From Pisolithus tinctorius (lineage: Eukaryota > Basidiomycota > Agaricomycetes > Boletales > Pisolithaceae), in the NCBI GenBank assembly GCA_024663395.1, contig JANFAH010000033.1, positions 372,001 through 436,000 on the forward strand: DNA of 64,000 nucleotides, given 5' to 3'. The number at the start of each line of letters is the position of its first letter. The first letter of the stretch is position 1. Both the position numbers and the translations under genes were made by a program. Under the pieces are notes generated by a model that made no database searches, was not told where the DNA came from, and saw only the letters and a program-made list of their open reading frames with translations. This document shows, one piece after another, positions 34,683 to 45,700 of this stretch.

Positions 34683-35877
34683 CCGTCTCAAAGAAGCGCA
34701 TGACGACCTCGGGCACAAAGGTGTCTTCACGGTCCGCACACGCCTTCTCCTCCGCTTTTGGTGGCCTCTGCTTGTCGAGGACGTGAAGTGGTATGTCCGC
34801 ACTTGTCATGAATGCCAGATCCGCCAGATGCAGAAGCTTCATATCCCCCCCACTGCACCCATGATAGGGGGACTGTTTCATAAAGCTCACATTGACATGA
34901 TGCTGATGCCCAAAGCCGGCGGCTACCGCTACATAGTACAGGCTCGTTGCACGCTCACCTTTTATCCCGAATGGCGTATGTTGTGTGCGGAAAATAGTAC
35001 CGCGCTCGCGTCCTTCATCTTCGAGGACATCCTATGCCGCTGGGGTCCGCTCACCGAGATTGTCACCGACAATGGTCCTGCGTTCGTCCAAGCCTTAGAT
35101 GCCCTAGCTGTGCAATATCATATCCGTCACATCCGTATCTCTCCTTACAACTCTCAGGCTAACGGCATTGTAGAGTGCCGCCACTATGATGTTCGTGAGG
35201 CTATCATGAAGAGCTGCGAGAACGATGATCACTGCTGGCACACCATTGCGCACTCCGTCTTCTGGGCTGAGCAGGTCACCATTTTGAAATCCACAGGTCT
35301 GTCCCCTTATTTCATGGTACATGGTGTCGAACCACTGTTCCCATTCGACCTTGCCGAGGCTACTTTCCTTAAGCCCCTGTCCCGCGATGATGCGACACCG
35401 CTGACTACCACAGAACTGATTGCTTGGCGCGCACGCCAGTTACAGAAGCGTCAGGATGATTTAGATCAGGTCCGCGGCAACGTCCTCCGCACACGCTTCC
35501 AGTCTATCCAACAGTTCGAAACCACCTTTCAGCATCGCATTAAAGACCATAACTTCGCTCCCGGCACCCTCGTGCTCGTTCGCAACTCCCGCGTCGAGAA
35601 AGAACTGAACCGGAAGACGAAGCTGCGGTACACTGGTCCCATGGTCGTCCTTCGTCGGACCACTGGGGGTTCATACCTGCTGGCTGAGTTGGATGGCTCC
35701 ATCTCCAAACTCCGCTTCGCTGCATTCTGCTTACTTCCCTACCACCCACGGTCTCAAACCCACACAACTGTGACTCGCGTTACTGGGCTAGATGATGAAG
35801 AACTAGACCACCTCCTTGAAGAGGCTGAGGATGACCCCACTGATGATGATGTGGAGGCTTTTTCTGCGGACAGCTGA
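34683..35877 (+). CDS. Element C integrase
   Basis: This continues the frame cut at 29351. It opens with the HHCC zinc domain (HDDLGHKGVF ... CHECQIRQ). The DDE core follows: first Asp in AHIDMMLMP, second in IVTDNGPAF, Glu in NGIVECRHYD, all present. A C-terminal domain (TKLRYTGPMVVLRRTTGGSYLLAELDG) and an acidic tail (EELDHLLEEAEDDPTDDD) end at 35877. There is no clear chromodomain. Integrase inserts the cDNA. Together with the RT frame, this is the best preserved enzyme set in the nest. Confidence 0.88.
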
Positions 35878-36757
35878 CTATCTGTCCTTTCCAGTATCCA
35901 CAGTTTGTCCATCATGCTGTTCCCCCGTACCCTCTTCTCCCACGATACCCATACCTCTTTCCGTGGCCTCGCCTGCCTCCCTGCGGCTTCTCCTACTATG
36001 CTCGTTCCTTCTCCCATGCTGACTGGGGACAGTCAGTGTTCAAAGTCCCCCGCAGGGGTGACCAGCATACCACTTGATCCACCCGATATCAGACATAGTT
36101 CGTTTCCTTTTATCTGTTTTACCCCGGGTTTCGTCCGGAGACCTCTATTCCACCCCAGGTTTTGTCCGGTGATTCTACTGATAGCTAGTCCTCGCTCGAA
36201 AAACATACAAACCGCTTACAAAAAGTCCAAAACCGTCCAGAAAAATAATAAAACACCGAATAAGTATTTAGCCAAAACAACGTCTCTCCTATCTCTCTTA
36301 CTAGTCTCGCTGATGCCGTCCTTGGCCGCCCTATACTGTGGATCCTTGCAACCACCCTGCGCATTTCCTCTTCGATCGTGCAGTCAGCGTGCGCCCCTTG
36401 ATCTATTTTTCTTTCAAATCTCCTTCCGTCTCCTTACATTTGATACACAAAGACCGTCCCAGCTACCCAATAAACAGTCCCTTCGCTTCCTCTTCAAGAA
36501 TCTGTCACATCCTACCATCAAGATCGCTTCACGAGGACTTACCGTTGAGAGAAGTCAAAAGTCGCACGAAGAAGACAAGTCGGGTGGTACCCCGCGCATC
36601 ATATCCTGCTGCGGCCGCACTATCCCATGGGACATCACCAAGCACTTCGAGTCGTTCGCAACTTCGCACAGAAGCAAGAAGAGCGGTATATTTAGCGCGG
36701 TATGCGCTGACATGCGGTTGGGACAGTACAACGAATCTGAACTAACTACAAACATTC
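35878..36757. other. Element C region between integrase and antisense gene
   Basis: Apart from the hairpin at 36019-36036 there is no supported ORF. The part right of 36059 should belong to the acquired segment and includes the 3' flank of the antisense gene. Confidence 0.5.
36019..36036 (+). other. First pre-LTR hairpin copy in element C
   Basis: CTGACT-GGGGAC-AGTCAG has a 6-bp stem, extendable to 9 bp with two G-T pairs (36016-36039). It is followed by AAGTCCCCCGCAGG, the same words that precede the 3' LTR at 38165. This marks it as a duplicate of the LTR-proximal module, now 2.1 kb from the LTR. Confidence 0.75.
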
Positions 36758-37856
36758 CTATTCCACCCCAATCTTCTCCAGAGCTTCGGCAAGCTGATTG
36801 ACACGCACCTGCAGGCGAAGGTACGTGGCCTGTGACTCCACGGCCTCAGCACACAGCAGCCTCAGCGACTGCGAGAGGTCGGCCGCGACCTTGGCGTCGA
36901 GCCGACTATGCACTGGTGCCTTCCCCTTCGCGCGCGTGTGGCTCTCGACCACTTCCACCTCGTCGTCAACGGCCCTCTTGGAAGGGCCGGCCTTCGTGGA
37001 CCTCGAAGCCTGGGCTGCGAACCGTTAACTTCGCACCTCCCGAGATGGGGTCATTACTTACCAACCGATGTGCCGGCCTGCGCTCTCTTTCCCGCAGCCT
37101 TCGTCGACTTCTCGCACCTTTGCTTCATCCGCATGCAGCCATTGCACGTGCAGCCGACAGGACCCGTGCACGCGGCATTCCTGACCAGGCAACGCGCACA
37201 GGGCACCTTGTGGAGAATAGAACTGGACGGGACGATGATCTTCGGCTCGTCCTCGACCTCACTCTCAACGACCGTCTGCCACGATCGCTTGGGACCCCAG
37301 TGTCAGCTGTTACCGCATCATACAAACCGTGCACTCACCTTTCGAACCGGCTGGGCTACGACCTCGACATGCGACATCTTCTCTGTCGCTGCCGGCACCA
37401 CGACACTCGCATCTTGCTCGCTGACGGCCTGCGCAGTCTCCTCGCCCATCCGCACGTCTTCGTCGGCCTTTCTGCACGCAATCTCCTCGGCCACCCACCT
37501 CTCGTAGGCCTCATCAGCCTCTGCGATGGTGGGTCCATCCGCTGCGTCTATCTTGGTGTCGATGCCCAGTTCTTGCCCGTGCTCGACGATGGGGTACACC
37601 TCCCCCTAGAAGACAGTCAGTACCGCGGGTCTCAGATGGCTTACCCACTTACTGTTCTCTCCTCCCATCGGCGCATCCACATGACCTTCTCCTCCCAAAG
37701 CTCCTCCTTGTCATCTGGGAGGCACCTCGCCTCAGCAACCAGAGCCGCGGAGGCAATGACGAACTTCGCCTTTAACGCGGTTTTCTCCGCTTTGATCGGG
37801 TCAGGGGTAGCCGCGTGTACGAGCTGGGAGAGACGAGGGGCACGGCCAGCAGACAT
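36758..37856 (-). CDS. Spliced antisense cargo gene, Zn2Cys6-like Cys cluster protein
   Basis: This gene lies inside element C on the opposite strand. ATG 37856 starts MSAGRAPRLSQLVHAATPDP. Splicing at GT-AG introns (about 37609-37657, 37283-37340 and one at about 37028-37066) links the exons IVEHGQELGIDTKIDAADG..., the Cys cluster and the C-terminal exon, which ends QVRVNQLAEALEKIGVE at 36758. The Cys-rich segment (37112-37206) reads CARCLVRNAACTG then CTCNGCMRMKQRC, spaced like a fungal binuclear zinc cluster. A basic/acidic region and a C-terminal helix likely to form a coiled coil follow. Proteins of this build are common and uncharacterised in Agaricomycetes, from memory. DNA binding is inference. 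Introns survive because element RNA is antisense to the gene. Confidence 0.72.
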
Positions 37857-37929
37857 GTTGGGTGAGGTAGAGGCGATTGATGAGGGGGAAAGAATCAAAT
37901 CGATGCGAAGGTTTGAGCCGCGCACTAAC

Positions 37930-37940
37930 AAATATATACT
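37930..37940 (-). promoter_or_regulatory. TATA-like box of the antisense cargo gene
   Basis: The minus strand reads AGTATATATTT about 75 bp upstream of ATG 37856, a plausible position for a TATA element. The rest of 37857-38126 has no supported feature. Confidence 0.4.
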
Positions 37941-38126
37941 TAGCGGCCATGAGGCACTTATGTCATCAGTCCGGATGCCTATACGCAGTATTCAACGGCC
38001 TTCTCACGTCCCTCGGCTCTATGCTTGCTTCGCTTCCATGCGGAATCATCCAGTGTTCTCGAACCCTCGGCACCACACTGTTGCCATCACCACATGGCAA
38101 GCTATTTATGTCCTCTGCGCCACGTG

Positions 38127-38146
38127 GCTGACCGGGGATGGTCAGC
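38127..38146 (+). other. Second pre-LTR hairpin copy in element C
   Basis: GCTGACC-GGGGAT-GGTCAGC has a perfect 7-bp stem, 18 bases before the 3' LTR, followed by AAGTCCCCCACAGG. The last stem pair is C-G here and T-A in the other two copies. No classical polypurine tract adjoins this LTR. Confidence 0.75.
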
Positions 38147-38164
38147 ATCTAAGTCCCCCACAGG

Positions 38165-38809
38165 TGTGAGGAATCCGCATTCCCTGGGTGCATAAGCCCC
38201 TATCATTAACCATTCCGTGACTACTGTTACGTCTGCTCCCCTCTCGTGTTCACCATTGTTCACGCACTACCTTCCCGCGCCCTTGCTCCCTCTTGCGCAA
38301 TGCTATACCTGCGGCCGCTGTGCTCCGGTCGTTGTTTTTCCTCGGACTCTTTTTCTTATCACAGGCTCTATTCCTTTAATGCTTGTAGTATACCCTCGGC
38401 CTCTGTTTGGCCAGTCTTGTTTGCACGCACTGTCGTGCGGCTTTCCTTTACTGTACCCTGTCTTACTTAGGTTCTGGGTTTGTCCGGACTATAAAGCCCT
38501 GTACTTAGGTACAGAATGATACCTTTCAGCACTTGGAAGGTCACCACGAGTTTCCTTTACACTTTGTCTACACCGCATGTCTCGTATTCCGCCATGCATG
38601 AACTATGTATACCGCTCGCATCGCCAGTACTATCCCGCGGACCACGCCACGCACGTCACGAACCACTACCGCTACAAAGCGCCAGGTCTCACCTTCTAGT
38701 CTCGACAGTCCAGAATCCCTTGGGACGAGCAATTCATTCCCTTCATTTATTATTGTTGTTATCTAAGCCATCTAGCTTGTATTATACAGCTACTTGGACT
38801 TTTCCTACA
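38165..38809 (+). repeat. 3' LTR of element C
   Basis: 645 bp, TGTGAGG to CCTACA. It is followed by CCAG, the decayed right copy of the CCGG target duplication, and then by the resumed frame of element A. Confidence 0.93.
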
Positions 38810-38813
38810 CCAG

Positions 38814-41150
38814 GTGAGGTTGATAGTGAGATCCCCATCAATGGCATCCACCCTGACTGAGGACACACCTGCTATGGAACTTCTGAGCCCACCTGTGATC
38901 AGTTCTGGGAAGGATAAGGTCGGAACTCCAACAGATGCATCTGCCCGAACTGTCCCAAGGAAAGCGACTGCTAGATGTTGCCGATCTCCTATGCCCCCTG
39001 TGGAGACTGGTCGACCTGAGACGGGCATCGAGTTTGCTTGTCGGATGAAAGATCGCTTCATCCTGCTGGGCCCAGGCGAACAAAGGAAGGGGGGGAAGGA
39101 CAGTGGATCCCCTACTACAAGTACACATGATGCACCCAATGTGGACACATTGCAGAACACACATGTATTGCCGAGCACGGATCAACATGCATCGCACACG
39201 AATGACTCTACTACCACAGTAACGAACATCCCATTAGTTGTATACCCAGGGAATGAGGGTGTGCTTAAGGCAGCCCAACATAAGTATGACAAAGACCCAT
39301 TTTTCAAGCAAATAATTGACGAGCTGCAGGCTTTCAAAAACTTTGAGATCATACCTGATGGATTCATAAGCTTGAAACTCCCAGATCGTACCATCTTTTG
39401 CATACTGGACATTGAAGTAAACAGGAAACGGCTTAGAGAAACTGTCATTGACCATGCCCACTCCCTGTTAGCCCACCTGGGTGCCAAAAAGACCGTGTCA
39501 TATATACATGAGTTCCTATGGTGGGATTCCATGGTGAAAGACATCACTGCCTTCTGTACATCATGCCAGACGTGTCAGCGAAGTAAACCCCCTACCCATA
39601 AACTGCTTGGACTGTTAAACCCACTGTCTGTACCATCGAAGCCTTGGGAAGCAATTGGGGTCAACTTTGTTGGACCTCTCCCAGAGTCCAAGGATTGTGA
39701 CAGAGAATACAATTTGATAACTGTGATCATAGATCTATTGACATCCATGGTACATATCATACCAAGCAGAATGACTTACACCGCCCGTGAGGTCGCAGAA
39801 TTAATGTTTGCTGAGGTGTATAAACACCATGGGTTACCTCAGGCGATTATCAGTGATCGCAATGTTCTATTCACGAGCGCATTCTGGAAACATCTGAACG
39901 ATCTAATCAGAATATGGCAAAAAATGTCAAGCGCTTACCACCCTGAAACTGACGGTGCTACAGAGCGCGCCAACTGAATGATCGGCCAAATGCTAAGATG
40001 TTGTATCGGTCCGAACCAAAAGGACTGGGTGTCGAGACTTCCTGCGATTGAATTTGCCATCAACAATGTGACATCAGAATCGACAGGATATGCACCTTTC
40101 TTCTTGAATACAGGACGGATGCCTCGCAGAATGATATGGGATGCTCCTACAAGGGATGAGTACCTGAGTGTATGAGCATTTGCTAATAAAATGAAGCTTA
40201 CCTTATTGGACACTCATGATGCCATTCTTAAAGCTCGAGTGAAGCAGACAGGAGGTGCTAATAAAAAGCGCCGGGCATGTCCATTCTCTACAGGGGACCT
40301 CGTATACATCTCTACAAAGAATATCAGTCTGTCAAAGGGGATGTCATGAAAACTAGTGCCGAAATTTATTGGACCCTACCAAATCTTGGATGACTTCGGT
40401 AATAATTCCTACCGCATTGCGCTGCCTGATAATCTAAAGCAAAGAGGCATTCATGATGTGTTTCATGTGTCGCTGCTGAGAATACACATTCCTAACGATG
40501 ACCGAAAGTTCCCTGGCCGGATGGACGATCAGATCCCTGAACTTGGAGGAATGAACCACAAATGGGCCGTTGATCAAATTCTAAGACACCACAGCAACTG
40601 CTCGGATGCAAAATTCGAGGTTCAGTGGACAGCGGGAGATCGAACATGGTTACCATATGATGAGATCGCGCATCTAACAGCGCTTACCAATTATTTTGAG
40701 GCCATCGGGGTTGATGGGATTGAGAAATTGAGGGACACAGGCGATGGGGGTTCGTCAGACGATGACTCCCAGGTGTTCATAGGACACTTGGCACCGCATA
40801 TCTGCAGGACCCATTTAAGCCGCCCTTGTCCCAATTGTAAAACTCAACCCACGTACTGGAATTCCCCTCTGGCCAAATCATCACAACCTCGAAACCACCA
40901 TGCCAACACCAGCACTCAACCTCGTCCACACCGCCACACTCGTCTTCCTGATTGTTGCGCTCATCCTTGTCAACCCTTGTGCTCGCCCCAAATTCACCCT
41001 TGTCGCGTGAATCCTCATGCTAATCATCGTGCTGGCCCACACAGAACCCATACCTGCCACAACTACTGTCGTACACCAAGTTGCTATCACCAGAGATTCA
41101 GCAATAGATGCCTAAACTTGAATAACCATCGGTGTTGCACCCAATCTCAT
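38814..41150 (+). pseudogene. Element A integrase and chromodomain
   Basis: The A frame resumes in register. After a linker comes the HHCC zinc domain (DHAHSLLAHLGAKKT ... CTSCQTCQRSK). The integrase core has the second Asp in ISDRNVLF and the Glu in DGATERAN, but the first catalytic position reads IGVNFVGPLP, Asn in place of Asp (GTCAAC for expected GTCGAC). A GPY-type module (KLVPKFIGPYQILDDFG) and a chromodomain-like segment follow (WAVDQILRHH ... FEVQWTAGDRTWLPYDEI). Past it the frame stays open in a Cys/His/Pro-rich stretch up to 41150, where element B enters. TGA codons lie at 39975, 40173 and 40347 (ERAN*MIG, GMS*KLVPK), again at expected Arg. Confidence 0.88.
40900..41115 (+). other. 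Overlapping hydrophobic ORF in element A (alternative frame)
   Basis: In a frame other than pol, ATG 40900 in a good context (CCACCATGCC) opens 71 codons ended by TAA, with one TGA in the middle. It predicts two hydrophobic segments (TATLVFLIVALILV and ILMLIIVLAH). The pol frame is also open here, so this may be only a shadow of Cys/His/Pro-rich coding sequence. Confidence 0.25.
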
Positions 41151-41599
41151 TGTTATGTTTCACCCCTATCTTTTTCTTTTCACTGTATGTTTACTTCATG
41201 TTTGATCCATTGGACGTGATTTCCTTTTGAGCCGTCTTCTCGTTGATCCAATGGCTCTCTATTTCCACCACTGGCATTACTTACTCGTTACATGCTTAGG
41301 ACATGTGTTGTCATTGTTCAACCAATGGCATAGTTACCTCGTTACATGTGGACGCCTCATGGTCCATTCCCTTGTAGTATTTAGACTGTCGGCTCAAGTC
41401 CTGGAACCCCAGACTTGAGCTGCTCAATCATACACAGCGTTCCTCAGAACTTCGCCCTTAGTGTCCCTTGCCAGGACCACTCTTACTGGCATTGCCTAAA
41501 TCCTCTGTCATTTACAGAGGTTACTGCAGCCATTGCTCAGTAGAAACCTTAGACTGCATCTGAGCTCTCCCTACATCTTGACTTCAGTCGAGCATAACA
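41151..41599 (+). repeat. 5' LTR of element B
   Basis: 449 bp. A TATA-like TAGTATTTAGA at about 41377-41387 is followed some 30 bases on by AGACTTGAGCT (41411-41421), a likely transcription start. An internal inverted repeat (GCTCAAGTC ... GACTTGAGC) surrounds it. Confidence 0.93.
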
Positions 41600-41601
41600 A
41601 A

Positions 41602-41612
41602 AGCTCAAGTCT
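41602..41612 (+). promoter_or_regulatory. Self-priming type primer-binding site of element B
   Basis: AGCTCAAGTCT, two bases after the LTR, is the exact reverse complement of AGACTTGAGCT at 41411-41421 in the LTR. Tf1 of fission yeast primes reverse transcription by pairing the first 11 nt of its mRNA with such a site. No tRNA-like TGG is present. Confidence 0.75.
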
Positions 41613-41620
41613 GACAGCCT

Positions 41621-42799
41621 TTGGTCGAATTGGTCACTGCTCAGTGCACCACCACAAACCCCCGAAACAACCAACGTTGGGCACCATTGCGACCCACTCG
41701 CAAAGAATTGTTGTCTGACAAAGAACAGGAAAGCACTGTCACAGACACCTCCTCCAATGAACCCAAACAACCGGATAGAGGCTTTACCTCAGGTATCCTC
41801 TCGAATCTTTTCACTCAGTCCCTTGCATCACTTGGTACTCCCATCCCACCAGTACCCATCACACTTCCTATATCCCCAACACCACCACAGAATATGATGT
41901 CTGGTTCATCGTCAAAGGGTACGACTGCTGTCACTGGAGTCAAACCCACAGAATTGAAGATTGGTGCTCCCTCTGATTTTGATGGAGACCAGAAGAATGC
42001 CATGAGCTGGCTGTACTCCGTACAGACGTACCTCTTGGTAAACGAAGAACTGTATGATACTGACACCAAAAAGGTGGTCTATGCACTATCATACATGAAG
42101 AAAGGCGTTGCTCGTTCCTGGGCCGCCACCTTCCAGAAGGTTGCTCTGGAAAAGACACACCCAAGTTTTGGGACCTTTACCAACTTTGTAAAAAGCTTTA
42201 AAGAGTCCTTCACCTCTGCAGACACTGCAGGTACCGCAATCACCAAATTGCATACCTTAAAACAAAAAGAATCGGTCAAACAATATATCACCGATTTCCA
42301 AACTGCTGCCACCGACTCTACCATCATGGAAGATGTCGCCTTGATTGAGTTCTTCTCACAAGGACTCAAACCCTTCATCGCGAACAGAATCCACATGATG
42401 GAAACCACTCCTACCAAGATCACTGAGTGGTACACCCAAGCACAAAAGTTTGACGCTAAATGGAGAAAGGTGAACAAAATCTCTGGAAGAAAAGAGAAGA
42501 AAATGTTCCACCCCAGGAACAATTTTGCCAAAGAAAAAGATCCAAACACCATGGACGTGGATGGAGTGAGACTCTCCAAAGAAGAACGTGACCATCACAT
42601 CAAAGAAGGAAGATGTTTTGGTTGCGGAAACAAAGGACATCTCTCTCGAGAATGTCCAGACAAGGGAAAAACTCCCCAAAAGAAAGTCAAGAAAATCTGC
42701 AAAATTGTGGAAGTAGAAGAAAGTGACAATGAAGAAAAAGTCACTGGTCCATCCACCGCTCTGGTGGACATCGCTAGAGCTCTTGGAAAGGATTTTTGA
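41621..42799 (+). CDS. Element B Gag
   Basis: 392 codons without an internal stop; the initiator in frame is at or after 41621. The capsid region (IGAPSDFDGDQKNAMSWLYSVQ, about 41960; LHTLKQKESVKQYITDFQ) is of the retrotransposon gag type, followed by zinc knuckle CFGCGNKGHLSREC (about 42613). It ends in GKDF followed by TGA within GATTTTTGAATG. Pol continues in the -1 register from this point, so a ribosomal shift on the T-run would give Gag-Pol. Confidence 0.85.
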   Translation: MVELVTAQCTTTNPRNNQRWAPLRPTRKELLSDKEQESTVTDTSSNEPKQPDRGFTSGILSNLFTQSLASLGTPIPPVPITLPISPTPPQNMMSGSSSKGTTAVTGVKPTELKIGAPSDFDGDQKNAMSWLYSVQTYLLVNEELYDTDTKKVVYALSYMKKGVARSWAATFQKVALEKTHPSFGTFTNFVKSFKESFTSADTAGTAITKLHTLKQKESVKQYITDFQTAATDSTIMEDVALIEFFSQGLKPFIANRIHMMETTPTKITEWYTQAQKFDAKWRKVNKISGRKEKKMFHPRNNFAKEKDPNTMDVDGVRLSKEERDHHIKEGRCFGCGNKGHLSRECPDKGKTPQKKVKKICKIVEVEESDNEEKVTGPSTALVDIARALGKDF

Positions 42800-45700
42800 A
42801 TGGGAACTCTGAGTTGACGCCAGAAGTTCCCCAAATGAACGACGGTTTAGTTTCTGTTGCTCCTGTAATTGTAACGTCTACACCCAAACGTACTATGCAG
42901 ATCCCCATCTCCCTTTACGCATCAGGAACTACCTCGAAAGTCATCAACACCACTGCTCTAGTTGATTCTGGAGCAGAGATCTCCTGCATTGATTGGGGTT
43001 TTGTGTGAAAACACCAAATCCCTACTCAACGACTCACCGACCCTATCCTTGCCAAGAACGCCGATGGAACCCAGAACTCCAAAGGAAGAATCTTGTTTTC
43101 TGCCACCCTCTACTTCAAAATTAAAGGACTTGTTCATCAGTCCTTTTTCCATGTCATCAATTGTGGAACAGAAAACATCATCCTGGGTCTCCCCTGGCTA
43201 CAAGAAAACAACCCCGTTGTCGACTGGAGAATGGGTACATTGTCTATTGATGAAAAGACCGATAGATCCAAAGAATTAAAACGCAATGTCTCCTCCATTG
43301 CCGTCAAAGAACCAGTTGTAAATCTTGTATCCCCTATCGAGAAGAAAGGGATAAACAAATTCATGGACTATGAAGAACCAGAAGATGAAACCATCCGAGC
43401 ACACTTCATGATGTTGGTTGGGAAACTCATCAAAGAAGCAAAGAAGATTAATCCTGACAACAGCCTTCTTTGAAAAATCACCACAGCCACAGAGTTGGCC
43501 CAAGAAGAACACAAAAAGAAACCAAAAGCCACCCTCCCCAAAGACTACCAAGATTTCGCCTTGGTTTTCGACAAACCATCTGATGGAGTCTTACCTCCAT
43601 CACAACCATATGACCATGCCATAAACCTTGTAGAAGACTTTGTCCCAAAGGTGGCTAAAGCATACCTGCTCTCTCCCTCTGAACGAGAGTCCACGGAGAA
43701 ATTCATTGAAGAAAACCTTCATGAAGGAAAAATCTGCCCCTTGAAATCACCCCAAGCTGCCCCTTTCTTCTTCGTAGGAAAGAAAGATGGCTCCCTGCAT
43801 CCCTGCCAAGACTACAGGTACCTGAACAAACATACAGTGAAGGATGCATATCCCCTTCCCCTCATTTCGGATCTTGTGGACAAACTAAAAGGAGCTTCTA
43901 TCTTTACTAAGATGGATGTCAGATCGGGCTATAATAATGTCTGCATCAAAGAAGGAGACCAGTGGAAAGCTGCGTTCATCATGCATAAAGGTCTCTTCGA
44001 ACCAACTGTCATGTTCTTCAGATTATGCAACTCCCCCACCACTTTCCAGCGATTCATGAACGACTCTTTCAGAGACATGATTGCCGAAGGATGGTTGGTC
44101 ATCTACATGGATGATCTCCTAATCTTCTCCAATGATCCTGAAGAACATAAATGAAGAACCTGCTGCGTTCTTGAAAGAATGAAAGAACTCTCTCTCCCCT
44201 TGAAACTGGAGAAATGTCACTTTGATCTGACCGAGGTCAAGTACCTCGGAATGATCATCAAAGAAAACACTGTCGCCATGGACCCTGTTAAAGTCCAAGG
44301 CATCTCTGAATGGCCTGTCCCCAAGAAGGTCAAGGACATGCGATCCTTCTTAGGATTCGCAAATTTTTATAGAAGATTTGTCCTTTATTACTCCAATATC
44401 GCCTGACCCCTCATCGACCTGACCAAGAAAACGGTTGCTTGGGAGTGGTCAAAGAAATGCCAGAATGCCTTTGAACTCCTGAAAAGGGTCTTCATGGCAC
44501 AACCAACCCTCCGAATGCCCGACGTTTCTCAGCCATTCGCAATCTCCACCGATGCATCCAAGTATGCAACTGGAGGTATTCTCCTCCAAGAAGACTCGAA
44601 TGGCCAGTGGCAACCCTGTGCCTTTATCTCTCAGTCATTCAACCCCACAGAACATAATTACAACATCTTTGACAGGGAACTACTTGGAGTTATTCATGGA
44701 TTAAAGACCTGGAGACACTATCTCCATGGATCCCCGTTTCCGGTCAAGGTCTTCATGGACCATAAAAACCTGACCTACTTCAAGGCACCACAAAACCTAA
44801 ATCATCGCCAAGCCCGCTGGCTTCTCGACCTCGCAGACTTTGATCTGCAGCTAGAACATGTTCCAGGAAAAGACCTGGCTGTGCCTGATGCACTCTCTTG
44901 CCGACCTGATCACATTCCCAATGATGACGAAGACAACAAAGGAGTTACCCTCCTTCCACAAACCCTGTTCGTCAACCTCATCGACGCAAACCTTACCCAG
45001 AAGGTTGCAACATCCTCTATGAGTGATCCCGTCATCCAAACAGCACTTCGTGCCATAGAAAATGTTGATATGCCACTCCCATTTAAGTCCCACCTCTCTG
45101 ATTGGAGGTTCAACAATGGAGTGCTACTATACAAGGATCGGGTGTATATCCCCGATGACCCTACCCTCTGACAGACCGTCATGTCCAACCACCATAACCA
45201 CCCCTCTGCTGGACACCCTGGTGTCTTGAAAACTCGACAACTCATTTCATCCAAGTATTGGTGGTCTGGACTTGCATCCTTCATCCAAAAATATGTTGAA
45301 GGCTGTGCTACTTGCCAGCAGAACAAGGTTAACACCCACCCGATGACACCTCCCCTTGTGCCTATCCCCTCCACCTCGACCCGCCCTTTCCAACAGATCT
45401 CTTGCAATCTCATCACTGACCTGCCCGTTTCTCACAGCTATGATTCCCTTTTGGTCATGGTAGACCATGGGCTTACAAAGGGGGTAATTTTAACACCAAC
45501 AAAGAAAACTGCCTCCGCTGCTGACATTGCCGCATTATTCTTCAAGAAAGTCTACTCCTGCTTCGGGTTGTATGACAAAATCATATCCGATCGAGGTCCT
45601 CAGTTCGCCTCTGCATTTGCTAAAGAGCTCGCCTCCCTTTTGGGATATTCCCTCACCCTGTCAACAGCGTATCACCCACAGACTGATGGAGAAACTGAAC

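Larger units (their letters stand above)
23443..38809 (+). mobile_element. Ty3/gypsy element C inserted in element A, with antisense cargo
   Basis: The LTRs (23443-24096, 654 bp, and 38165-38809, 645 bp; TGTGAGG...CCTACA) are flanked by 4-bp duplications CCGG (23439-23442) and CCAG (38810-38813), one CpG-type change apart. Removing the element restores the A frame in register. It encodes gag, protease, RT-RNase H and integrase in plus orientation. Between integrase and the 3' LTR it carries a spliced gene on the opposite strand. It was itself entered by element D. Own length is about 10.0 kb. Confidence 0.93.

Noticed and set aside
36059..36100. A further LTR starting TGACCAGC after the first C hairpin
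   Set aside because: No partner copy and no TG...CA pair could be found; the duplication of the hairpin module explains the resemblance to an LTR junction.
36832..38169. 445-codon plus-strand ORF over the antisense cargo gene
   Set aside because: It is the complement of GC-rich exons on the minus strand, which carry the Cys cluster, GT-AG introns and a sensible start. The plus frame shows no domain.
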